A DNA stretch of 10,285 nucleotides from AVCC01 sp041736255 (lineage in GTDB: Bacteria > Pseudomonadota > Gammaproteobacteria > Burkholderiales > Burkholderiaceae_D): positions 1 through 10,285 of the forward strand of contig JBGSTZ010000057.1 in assembly GCA_041736255.1 (NCBI GenBank), read 5' to 3'. The notes under the pieces were generated by a model. That model was not told the origin of the DNA and did not search any database. It saw only the letters and a program-made list of their open reading frames with translations. This document shows positions 5,375 to 10,285 of the stretch, in pieces; the stretch's first letter is position 1; every line of letters begins with the position of its first letter. The translations under genes were made by a program, and so were the position numbers.

Positions 5375-5767
5375 TTACCTCTTGCCTTTCGTCGTTTTCA
5401 CGACAGGAGTGTTTTTGGGTGAAATCGTCTTGTGCTGGAGAGTGGCTGCCTTTTTGCGTTCCTTGTATTCCGCATAAAGCGCTTTGGCGCGGTCAATGTC
5501 CGCTTGTTGCCGCTTTTTTGTGCCACCACCAAAAAGGACAATGAGCGTTTCACCATCTTGCGCCAAGTAAATCCGCAATCCTGGCCCCCAGTCGATAACG
5601 TACTCGCCAATACCATCGAACCACTTCACATTCGAAGTGTTCCCCATCTCCATCCGCAGCGTTGCTGTTGCAACTTTCGCAGCGGCCTGTGCTTCGAGGC
5701 TGTCGAACCAGCTTTTGTACGGAGTCGATTGGTCTTCTCGAATGTATTCTTCGACTTTGATTTTCAT
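5375..5767 (-). CDS. RelE/HigB-like toxin (Gp49 family)
   Basis: The 130-residue product has the fold signature of Gp49/HigB-like toxins of the RelE/ParE superfamily, with hallmark sequence GLRIYLAQDGETLIVLFGGG (63-82) followed by TKKRQQADIDRAKALYAEYK. Members of this group typically cleave mRNA at the ribosome; that activity is assumed from the family. ATG 5767 is the first start after a palindromic operator and a TATAAT-type -10 on the minus strand. The protein is about 25-30 residues longer than usual because of a basic, Lys/Thr-rich tail (about 104-130, ending KTTKGKR). The tail may be a readthrough extension or an RNA- or antitoxin-binding addition. Frame and partner gene are intact, so the module is probably functional. 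Confidence 0.85.
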   Translation of the reverse strand: MKIKVEEYIREDQSTPYKSWFDSLEAQAAAKVATATLRMEMGNTSNVKWFDGIGEYVIDWGPGLRIYLAQDGETLIVLFGGGTKKRQQADIDRAKALYAEYKERKKAATLQHKTISPKNTPVVKTTKGKR

Positions 5768-5776
5768 ATTTTATAT

Positions 5777-5805
5777 GGTAACACATAAGTTACCAATTGA
5801 TTATA
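5777..5805 (-). promoter_or_regulatory. Toxin-antitoxin promoter and palindromic operator
   Basis: GGTAAC (5777-5782) and GTTACC (5789-5794) form a perfect 6-bp-arm palindrome with a 6-base centre. On the minus strand a TATAAT hexamer lies at 5805-5800, so transcription should start inside or next to the palindrome, about 25 bases before the toxin ATG. That layout suits repression by the HigA-like helix-turn-helix protein. No good -35 hexamer was seen. Confidence 0.6.
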
Positions 5806-5832
5806 GGCCGCAAATTGGAGGGCGCTGTGCCC

Positions 5833-5997
5833 ATGAACCAATCCCGCTTCGCCCTGATCAGTCCTGGCGACACCGCTTGGTATCACTGTGTTTTGCGCTG
5901 TGTGCGGAGAAGACTGTTTGACCGGCAAGAACTTCGAACACCGGCTACAAGCTGGGCATTTCGACTTTTTATCCCCTTCGCGGGCTTTTTGCAGTAG
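5833..5997 (+). pseudogene. Broken REP-associated tyrosine transposase (Y1/RAYT) start
   Basis: ATG 5833 follows TTGGAGGG (5815-5822). The first 25 residues, including WYHCV and RCVRR, match the start of REP-associated tyrosine transposases, IS200-related enzymes that nick single-stranded DNA. The frame then loses homology and stops at 5995-5997. Homology resumes in the plus-one frame from 5903 as CGEDCLTGKNFEHRLQ, the next block of the family. The segment usually between RCVRR and CGED (about five residues) is missing, and TGTGCGG at the joint could be the microhomology of a small deletion. The HUH and Tyr motifs, which lie further along in this family, are absent, so the piece is inactive. 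Confidence 0.6.
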
Positions 5998-6002
5998 CCC
6001 GC
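5980..6002. other. Hairpin with internal T-run
   Basis: GCGGGCT (5980-5986) pairs with AGCCCGC (5996-6002) around a 9-base loop that contains TTTT. The left arm plus T-run, CTTCGCGGGCTTTTT, is exactly the distal half of a common rho-independent terminator, but no matching proximal arm precedes it. It may be a terminator remnant joined to other DNA, or a chance hairpin. It marks the end of the transposase remnant. Confidence 0.3.
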
Positions 6003-6266
6003 CATCAATCCATACCTCCATCGGTTTGCCTCTTTTTTATGTCCCTGCTTCGTTTTGTTGAAAAGTCAACACGAACGCCATGGCTTATCGGCAAAAATAG
6101 CATCTGTATCCGTCCCGCCAAACCATGCTTGCCGATACCAATTGCCGGATGCCGCCGGCCTTGGTTGACGACTTGGGTGACGATATCCATTCCGTCACCC
6201 ATGTATTGGGCGCATGGGTGTCGTGACGCCACTATGGATTCTGTTCAATTAACAGGATTCCAATCA
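6003..6266. other. No confident gene between the transposase remnant and the terminase-like gene
   Basis: Open frames exist on both strands here, but none has a ribosome binding site plus family resemblance. The minus-strand frame 6232-6005 has no recognisable motif. A second minus-strand frame starting at 6021 behind AGAGG begins MEVWIDGGLLQKAREGDKKS, but then runs antisense through the transposase remnant. The plus frame open from 6039 joins the terminase-like gene at 6267, but its first 76 codons are Pro/Trp/Cys-rich and unconvincing. This is probably more decayed element DNA. Confidence 0.4.
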
Positions 6267-6893
6267 ATGGCACATGCAAAAATTCAGGACGAAATGTGGG
6301 CGATCGCTCGCGCACGCTGGGAAGGCGAGCCTTGTTGCTCTTATTCCGACCTTGCTGATTTTCTTGGCATTACAAAGCAAAGTGTTGGTAAGCGCGCCAC
6401 CCGCGACCACTGGCAAAAGAAAGTGAACCTGGCCGCCCTCGTGGACAAAGCGCACGCCGTAGCCGACCGTCAAATCGCCCAGAACGCAGCGGCCCCAGCA
6501 AAACGCAAGGGTGCGGTTGACGATCGCTTGCACCTTGGGGAATGGGCTACGCCTGGATCGCCTGCTGCGGCTGTCGTCTCTGGGCCAGTTCCCGAGGCAA
6601 GGAATGTGACCCCGGAAATACGCGCTCAGGCCGTAGAAGATGTCGCTGTAAATGCGCGAGCGCACATCCTGGCCCGGCATCGCACCGAATGGCCAGCGGC
6701 GCGCAACCAAATCTATAAATCCCTGAAATCAGGCAATACCGAAGGCGCCAAGCTTGCCAAGTTGGTCTCAGAGACGTTCAAATTAATCCAGGATGGCGAG
6801 CGCAAAGCCTGGGGCCTGGACGCCTGTGATACGCCGCCTGGTCAGGTCAAGATCGTGATCGAGCGCACCGAGGGAGTGCGTGTCGTCCGGTAG
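6267..6893 (+). CDS. Probable phage terminase small subunit
   Basis: From ATG 6267 (AGGA at 6254-6257) the product is 208 residues. Residues 24-48 form a helix-turn-helix, CSYSDLADFLGITKQSVGKR, of the kind used by terminase small subunits to recognise packaging sites. The centre (about 70-115) is Ala/Pro-rich linker. The C-terminal part is helical: ARAHILARHRTEWPAARNQI, then EGAKLAKLVSETFKLIQDGE and RKAWGLD, a pattern I associate with terminase small subunits of tailed phages. Earlier in-frame starts back to 6039 exist, but that extension is not protein-like. No large subunit follows, so if the call is right the packaging module is incomplete. A generic phage DNA-binding protein is the alternative. 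Confidence 0.55.
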   Translation: MAHAKIQDEMWAIARARWEGEPCCSYSDLADFLGITKQSVGKRATRDHWQKKVNLAALVDKAHAVADRQIAQNAAAPAKRKGAVDDRLHLGEWATPGSPAAAVVSGPVPEARNVTPEIRAQAVEDVAVNARAHILARHRTEWPAARNQIYKSLKSGNTEGAKLAKLVSETFKLIQDGERKAWGLDACDTPPGQVKIVIERTEGVRVVR

Positions 6894-6958
6894 CTTGAAA
6901 CAGATGCCGGCCTCGTAACCTCCTTAATCAATGTATTTCCCAAAGTTGGAGTTGAAGC

Positions 6959-7252
6959 ATGAATACCCCAAAAATCACTGCATTGTTATCCATCGCGCAA
7001 CTGGCGATCGAACTGCATAACGCGAAAAACACAGCAAAAAGCGCCCAGCATGACTATCACGAGAAACTCGATGCATTCGAGCGCGACGTTCGCACCTTGC
7101 CTCACGAAAGAGTGGATAAATTGGATCCCAACAACGCTGATTTTATTGATTTCACCATGATGGAGTACCACGCACGTAGGAAAGCCCGATGCGTTGCCTA
7201 CAACATCAAGCGCTGGCTGGATACCGCCTGCCGGAAGTCGCATTCACTTTAG
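6959..7252 (+). CDS. Small protein of unknown function (97 residues)
   Basis: GGAG at 6948-6951 lies seven bases before ATG 6959, and the gene starts 65 bases after the terminase-like stop in the same direction. The protein is mostly helical: an Ala/Leu-rich first helix (about residues 8-30), a charged middle (HEKLDAFERDVRTLPHERVD), then DFIDFTMMEYHARRKARCVA, ending basic. There is no signal peptide, membrane span or known motif. I do not recognise the family. Position suggests a phage or element accessory gene. Confidence 0.6.
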   Translation: MNTPKITALLSIAQLAIELHNAKNTAKSAQHDYHEKLDAFERDVRTLPHERVDKLDPNNADFIDFTMMEYHARRKARCVAYNIKRWLDTACRKSHSL

Positions 7253-7371
7253 TTTGCCAAGCTGAAACTGAAATAATGGACAGTGACGGTGGAGTGGGAT
7301 TACACCCGCTTCGCCGTTTTGCGTTTCAGTACGTGCTTTTTGGCTTGGATGTCTGCTTAATCTGGAAATTG

Positions 7372-7389
7372 TTGATTTGTTTGATTTGT
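7372..7389 (+). repeat. Tandem 9-bp repeat overlapping a promoter
   Basis: TTGATTTGT occurs twice in tandem (7372-7380 and 7381-7389), followed directly by TTGATC (7390-7395), a partial third copy that also serves as the -35 candidate. Just downstream, TTTGCA occurs twice. Slippage or regulator half-sites could explain it. Confidence 0.5.
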
Positions 7390-7418
7390 TTGATCTATTT
7401 GCATTTGCATTCTATAAT
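7390..7418 (+). promoter_or_regulatory. Sigma70-type promoter of the Xre/RES operon
   Basis: TTGATC (7390-7395) and a perfect TATAAT (7413-7418) are separated by 17 bases, ideal sigma70 geometry. Transcription would start near 7425, leaving a leader of about 25 bases that carries GAGGAG (7438-7443) before ATG 7449. GGCTC (7419-7423) is repeated inverted as GAGCC (7441-7445), a possible operator for the encoded antitoxin. Confidence 0.65.
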
Positions 7419-7448
7419 GGCTCTGTACATTCTCATTGAGGAGCCGTC

Positions 7449-8174
7449 ATGCCGAATCTTTCACATTCCAGCAAAGCCAAGCCACAGCGAAGCCAAAAGG
7501 CTCCCAGCCTGGTGCATGCAGGCCATCTTTCCGCAGGGGCAAAATTGCTTACTGAGGCGGTGACCTCATTCGTAATATCACCTGCCACAGTGCCTCGCAG
7601 TGGCGTTCGGAAAACAAGCAGCTTTGTGAAAGCATACGCGTCGCTCGTCAATGCCGTGCCGAAAGAGAGCAGGCTGGCCCTGTTGCGGCAAATGGCCGAG
7701 GATATTGAAGCAATTGTGGAGTCGGAAGCGAAAGTGGAGCCGGTTATTAACCAGAGTACCGCTGGCACGGCCCCAATGACCACTGACGACTTCATGGCCT
7801 CGTTGCGCCAGCAAGAAAAAGAGCAGCGGGAAAAGGACATCGCTACCCACCAGCTTGTGCCTGGCTCGGAGATGAGGGTGCGGCTGGGTGTCTCTCCGCA
7901 GGCCTTGAGCGCAGCGCTCAAGGCAAAGCGGATATTTGTCATGCAGGGACCTTCCGGTGGCTATTATTACCCAGCTTTTTTTGCCGATACCCAGTACGAT
8001 CGTCCTGTTTTGGAGAAAGTCTGCAAGGCACTGGGGAATTTGCCAGCAGCCAGTAAATGGGATTTTTTTACAACACCCAAAATTTCTCTTGGAAACAAGA
8101 CCCCATTAGATGCTCTGGCCAAAGGTAATCTAGCCCCAGTTCTGGTTGCGGCTGCCGGGTTCCTGGAAGAATGA
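7449..8174 (+). CDS. Xre/MbcA/ParS-like antitoxin of a RES toxin
   Basis: The 241-residue protein has a Ser/Lys/Pro-rich N-terminus (1-50), a helical segment (about 55-95) and a charged linker (115-135). A short helix-turn-helix-like region follows (MRVRLGVSPQALSAALKAKR, 142-161), then a conserved GPSGGYYYPAFFAD patch. The C-terminal domain (about 185-238, including WDFFTTPKISLGNKTPLDAL) looks like the toxin-binding domain of Xre/MbcA/ParS antitoxins. It should neutralise the RES toxin encoded next, whose ATG overlaps this stop as ATGA. The start has GAGGAG five bases upstream. Because the RES gene is broken, this may now be an orphan antitoxin or transcriptional regulator. It is longer than typical Xre partners. 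Confidence 0.7.
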   Translation: MPNLSHSSKAKPQRSQKAPSLVHAGHLSAGAKLLTEAVTSFVISPATVPRSGVRKTSSFVKAYASLVNAVPKESRLALLRQMAEDIEAIVESEAKVEPVINQSTAGTAPMTTDDFMASLRQQEKEQREKDIATHQLVPGSEMRVRLGVSPQALSAALKAKRIFVMQGPSGGYYYPAFFADTQYDRPVLEKVCKALGNLPAASKWDFFTTPKISLGNKTPLDALAKGNLAPVLVAAAGFLEE

Positions 8175-8547
8175 GCGTGCCGACAATGCCCATTCGCGTT
8201 ACCACCAAACCGCTTACAACACCGACGCTCTCGACAGTCTCCATTGATCCGGCCCGACTTCTGCGGGTATCGAGCCACGATACCGGCGAGCCTTATTTTG
8301 GCCAGACAGGCCGAAATCGATTTGATGACCCCACCCCAGATCCTGCCGTGCGGTACGGCACCTGTTATTTTGGGCGTCGCTGGCAGTGGCACTCGCCGAG
8401 ACGCTGTTGCATGACAGAACGCCGGTGCGGGGATTCTTCGTGGTCGGACTTGCCGTCATCCGCAACCGCTTCGTCATTCAATTTCAGGGGAGCCCCTTAG
8501 TCTTGGCCGATTTGACAGGTGCCGGGCTGCGGCGACTGACGCATTAA
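8171..8547 (+). pseudogene. RES-domain toxin gene, frameshifted and 3'-truncated
   Basis: RES toxins destroy cellular NAD+. ATG 8171 overlaps the antitoxin stop. In the first frame, DPARLLRVSSHDTGEPYFGQ, then GRNRFDDP and RYGTCYFG, match the front half of RES domains; this frame then runs into nonsense and stops at 8498-8500. Homology continues in another frame from about 8374 as ASLAVALAETLLHDRTPVRG, with the conserved Glu in ALAETLLHD, through to TAA 8545-8547. One extra G in the GGG at 8372-8374 would restore the frame. Even then the protein ends about 125 residues in, at DLTGAGLRRLTH, before the region with the conserved Ser. Two lesions make activity very unlikely. The 3' cut abuts the end of the convergent nrtR gene. 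Confidence 0.75.
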
Positions 8548-9197
8548 AAAAAGAAATCCGCTGCTGCACGATATATTTGTGCCGGCCGTTGTGGCCCTCG
8601 CAGGAACTCTCCCGCCACGGCAACCAACGCAGGATGATCCTTGATCTGGCGCCGGAATGCCCCTCTATCGTACAAACGCCCCACAATCGCTTCACAAGCA
8701 CGTTGCAAATCCGTCAATGTGAATTTGTCTGCCAGCAAATGCAAAGGCAGTACTCCTCTCTCTACTTTGTCACGCAACTGTCGCAGCGCCTTTGCCAGTA
8801 ATTGCGCGTGATCGAATGCCAGCCGACATCCCGGGTTCTCCGGGTCGCACCAAGCAATCGCTTCGGTTCTCTCACCAGCGACGACAGGTAGCTGGTCGCT
8901 GGGCAACAGGGCGTAAAACACGGTACTCACCGACCATCCTCTCGGATCGCGCTGCGGACCACTGAAAGTGGCGACCTGCGCAAGGTGGCGCACATCAACG
9001 CACGTCTTTGATGCCAAGGCACGCCGGGCGGTGTCATCCAGGCTGTAGTCCTCATCAGGCCTGAGAATGCCGCCGGGCAGGGCCCACTCCCCCAAGGAAG
9101 GCGCCTCGGCACGCTGGACTAAGAGGACCCGCAGCCGGCGCTCGATCAAAGTAAACAGGGCAACATCGGCAGTTACCAGTGGAAACAGCAAACTCAT
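8544..9197 (-). CDS. nrtR: NrtR-type Nudix-related transcriptional regulator
   Basis: The 217-residue protein has a Nudix-like effector domain (about 1-145) followed by a winged-helix DNA-binding domain (about 150-210). WALPGGILRPDEDYSLDD sits where the Nudix box belongs, but the catalytic RExxEE core is replaced by RRALASKTC (58-66). That loss of catalysis is expected of NrtR, which binds ADP-ribose and then releases its operator. FSGPQRDPRGWSVSTVFYAL (78-97) is a characteristic family block. The C-terminal FTLTDLQRACEAIVGRLYDR and GPQRPAQIYR match the NrtR winged helix. AAGG lies before ATG 9197. The gene diverges from the ADP-ribosylglycohydrolase gene across a shared operator region. Its stop overlaps the RES remnant tail by a few bases. 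The exact target set cannot be told from the window. Confidence 0.85.
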   Translation of the reverse strand: MSLLFPLVTADVALFTLIERRLRVLLVQRAEAPSLGEWALPGGILRPDEDYSLDDTARRALASKTCVDVRHLAQVATFSGPQRDPRGWSVSTVFYALLPSDQLPVVAGERTEAIAWCDPENPGCRLAFDHAQLLAKALRQLRDKVERGVLPLHLLADKFTLTDLQRACEAIVGRLYDRGAFRRQIKDHPALVAVAGEFLRGPQRPAQIYRAAADFFF

Positions 9198-9221
9198 TCG
9201 CGTACCTTATTTATTTATTGT

Positions 9222-9257
9222 CACTAAGCATTTTACTTAGTGTTATATTATCACTAA
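9222..9257. promoter_or_regulatory. Evenly spaced TTAGTG/CACTAA operator half-sites (probable NrtR box)
   Basis: CACTAA at 9222-9227, TTAGTG at 9237-9242 and CACTAA at 9252-9257 start exactly 15 bases apart, so the central half-site forms an inverted repeat with each neighbour. The right-hand pair has a 9-base centre that is itself nearly symmetric. The site lies between the divergent nrtR and ADP-ribosylglycohydrolase genes, where an NrtR box should be. A -35-like TTGTCA (9218-9223) for the rightward gene overlaps the left half-site, so binding would block it. Confidence 0.65.
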
Positions 9258-9281
9258 GATTAAATGCAGGATTAAATGCAA
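9258..9281 (+). repeat. Tandem 12-bp near-perfect repeat
   Basis: GATTAAATGCAG (9258-9269) is followed at once by GATTAAATGCAA (9270-9281), differing only in the last base. It begins right after the third operator half-site and lies in the leader of the rightward gene. It is probably a recent slippage duplication. Confidence 0.5.
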
Positions 9282-9380
9282 GGCAAAAACCAGTGACCTG
9301 GTCGCATCAGCGAAGCAGGAAGGCATTGGCATAGGGCTGCCAAAATGATGTCAACGAAACGAATCCAGGGAGATAACGAA

Positions 9381-10163
9381 ATGACAGAACAAAAGCAACA
9401 ACAGCAACAATTACGCAACCGTTCTCTTGGCTGCATCCTGGGCGGTGCGGTGGGTGATGCACTGGGTGCGCCCGTTGAATTCACATCACGTACTGAAATA
9501 ATCAGGCGCTTTGGCGTACATGGCATCCGTGACTTTGCCCTCGCCTATGGCCGCATGGGTGCGATTACCGACGATACGCAGATGACGTTATTTACCGCGG
9601 AAGGCTGCCTGCGCGCTTTAACGTGTGAACATTCCAGCAACAGTGATGATTCTGTTGCTGTGATGCGGCGTGCTTACCTGCGCTGGCTCAACACGCAAGG
9701 TGTCAAGGGCGATACCCAAGTCGCGCGCAGCGGCTGGTTAATGGAACAAGAAGCCCTCTACAGTCGACGCGCTCCTGGCAATACATGTCTGTCTGCTTTG
9801 CAGCACGTGGGGGGCGAAAAAAATAATAGCAAAGGGTGTGGTGGCATCATGCGTGTGGCACCGTGCGGCATCATCCATGCCGGCGATCCAGGCAATGCAT
9901 TCCAGCGCGGGCTGAGGGCTGCCAAGCTGACCCACGGGCACCCGACCGGTTACCTCGCCGCTGCGGTTTTTGCGGCCATCATTGCCGAACTCATGGTCGG
10001 CAAGCCTCTGCTTGATGCCATCGATGTCTCCCGAGCGATTCTGGTGCAGTTGCCTGACCATGAAGAAACGCGCGCTGCACTCGATGCTGCAGTCCATCGG
10101 GCAGCAACGAACGAGCGGCCGGAAACGGCGATACCTGCTCTCGGTCCCCCTGTGCCAGACTAG
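9381..10163 (+). CDS. ADP-ribosylglycohydrolase (DraG-like), 3'-truncated
   Basis: Family enzymes remove ADP-ribose from modified proteins or small molecules using a two-metal site. ATG 9381 is preferred because AGGGAG (9367-9372) lies eight bases before it; ATG 9345 in the same frame is possible. The 260-residue product opens with a Gln-rich stretch, then shows the family motifs GGAVGDALGAPVEF (21-34), metal-binding TDDTQM (63-68), NNSKGCGGIMRVAP (148-161) and THGHPTG (184-190). It ends IPALGPPVPD exactly where relatives continue with an LGxGWVAEEAL-type helix and the C-terminal DSDSTG-type metal motif. No other frame restores that segment, so about 40-60 residues and part of the metal site are lost. 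It is probably inactive. Divergent pairing with nrtR implies control by NAD-linked signals. Confidence 0.8.
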   Translation: MTEQKQQQQQLRNRSLGCILGGAVGDALGAPVEFTSRTEIIRRFGVHGIRDFALAYGRMGAITDDTQMTLFTAEGCLRALTCEHSSNSDDSVAVMRRAYLRWLNTQGVKGDTQVARSGWLMEQEALYSRRAPGNTCLSALQHVGGEKNNSKGCGGIMRVAPCGIIHAGDPGNAFQRGLRAAKLTHGHPTGYLAAAVFAAIIAELMVGKPLLDAIDVSRAILVQLPDHEETRAALDAAVHRAATNERPETAIPALGPPVPD

Positions 10164-10285
10164 TTGTCGCCTCTAAATAATTGTATGTGGGTTGCCGCGT
10201 TGCGGCGATTTACGATATCTTTTAATCAAAATTGATAAGGCAAGCGAAGCGCGTCAGAGGTATTTGATTGACCGCGTTCAGCATT
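10164..10285. other. Noncoding tail with a small GC hairpin
   Basis: After the truncated gene no supported reading frame is present. GCCGC (10194-10198) pairs with GCGGC (10202-10206) around GTT; the following bases are AT-rich but lack a proper T-run, so it is a poor terminator. An ATG on the minus strand at the very edge opens a 20-codon frame without support. The abrupt loss of coding homology at about 10150 suggests a rearrangement junction. Confidence 0.35.

Noticed and set aside
6005..6232. Minus-strand frame of 75 codons
   Set aside because: No ribosome binding site, no recognisable motif, and no plausible partner gene. It lies in decayed DNA.
6039..6266. 76-codon upstream extension of the terminase-like gene
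   Set aside because: The extension is rich in Pro, Trp and Cys and not protein-like. AGGA at 6254-6257 before ATG 6267 gives a better start.
8365..8380. Programmed frameshift in the RES gene
   Set aside because: The site TTTTGGGCG lacks a good slippery heptamer in the reading frame, and the product would still be truncated before the conserved Ser. A lesion is the better explanation.

Overview
The window reads as accessory DNA from a Gram-negative proteobacterium, probably beta- or gammaproteobacterial. The support is the family types present: an NrtR-type Nudix regulator, a DraG-type ADP-ribosylglycohydrolase, a RES/Xre toxin-antitoxin pair, a HigB/HigA-like pair and a REP-associated tyrosine transposase. 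No rRNA, tRNA, CRISPR array or housekeeping gene gives a firmer placement. Much of the DNA is a mosaic of intact small genes and clipped or frameshifted remnants, as expected in a decaying prophage or integrated plasmid.

Left part (1-1640). The 3' end of an unidentified gene is followed by a Nudix hydrolase (217-864). Next comes a small gene that appears split at a run of eight A (1064-1309, then a coiled-coil piece ending at 1602), and a hairpin.

Replication/partition-like block (1688-4636). An unrecognised 354-residue protein and a ParB-like protein lie in tandem. A clipped SF2-helicase start overlaps the end of the ParB-like gene. A 159-residue probable winged-helix protein follows. Its last 20 codons and the DNA just past its stop carry four copies of a 15-bp palindromic repeat spaced near whole helical turns, resembling an origin placed inside a replication gene. 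After this comes a start-less C-terminal fragment of another gene.

Decayed phage block (4719-7252). It holds an N-terminal remnant of a Rha-type phage regulator, a possible small frameshifted gene, an intact HigB/HigA-like toxin-antitoxin pair on the minus strand with a palindromic operator, a broken Y1 (RAYT) transposase start, a probable phage terminase small subunit and a small unknown gene. No terminase large subunit follows.

Right part (7390-10285). A good sigma70-type promoter drives an Xre/ParS-like antitoxin whose RES toxin partner is frameshifted and cut short. Back to back with it lies nrtR (minus strand), diverging from a 3'-truncated ADP-ribosylglycohydrolase gene across evenly spaced TTAGTG/CACTAA half-sites. 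RES toxins consume NAD+, NrtR responds to NAD-derived signals such as ADP-ribose, and ADP-ribosylglycohydrolases release ADP-ribose. The right end therefore has an NAD/ADP-ribose theme, although two of its three enzymes look damaged.

The strongest candidates for something undescribed are the coding-embedded repeat array at 4235-4358, the RES/NrtR/ADP-ribosylglycohydrolase neighbourhood, and the A8-split gene at 1064-1602. All family assignments come from reading translated motifs by eye; no database search was run.
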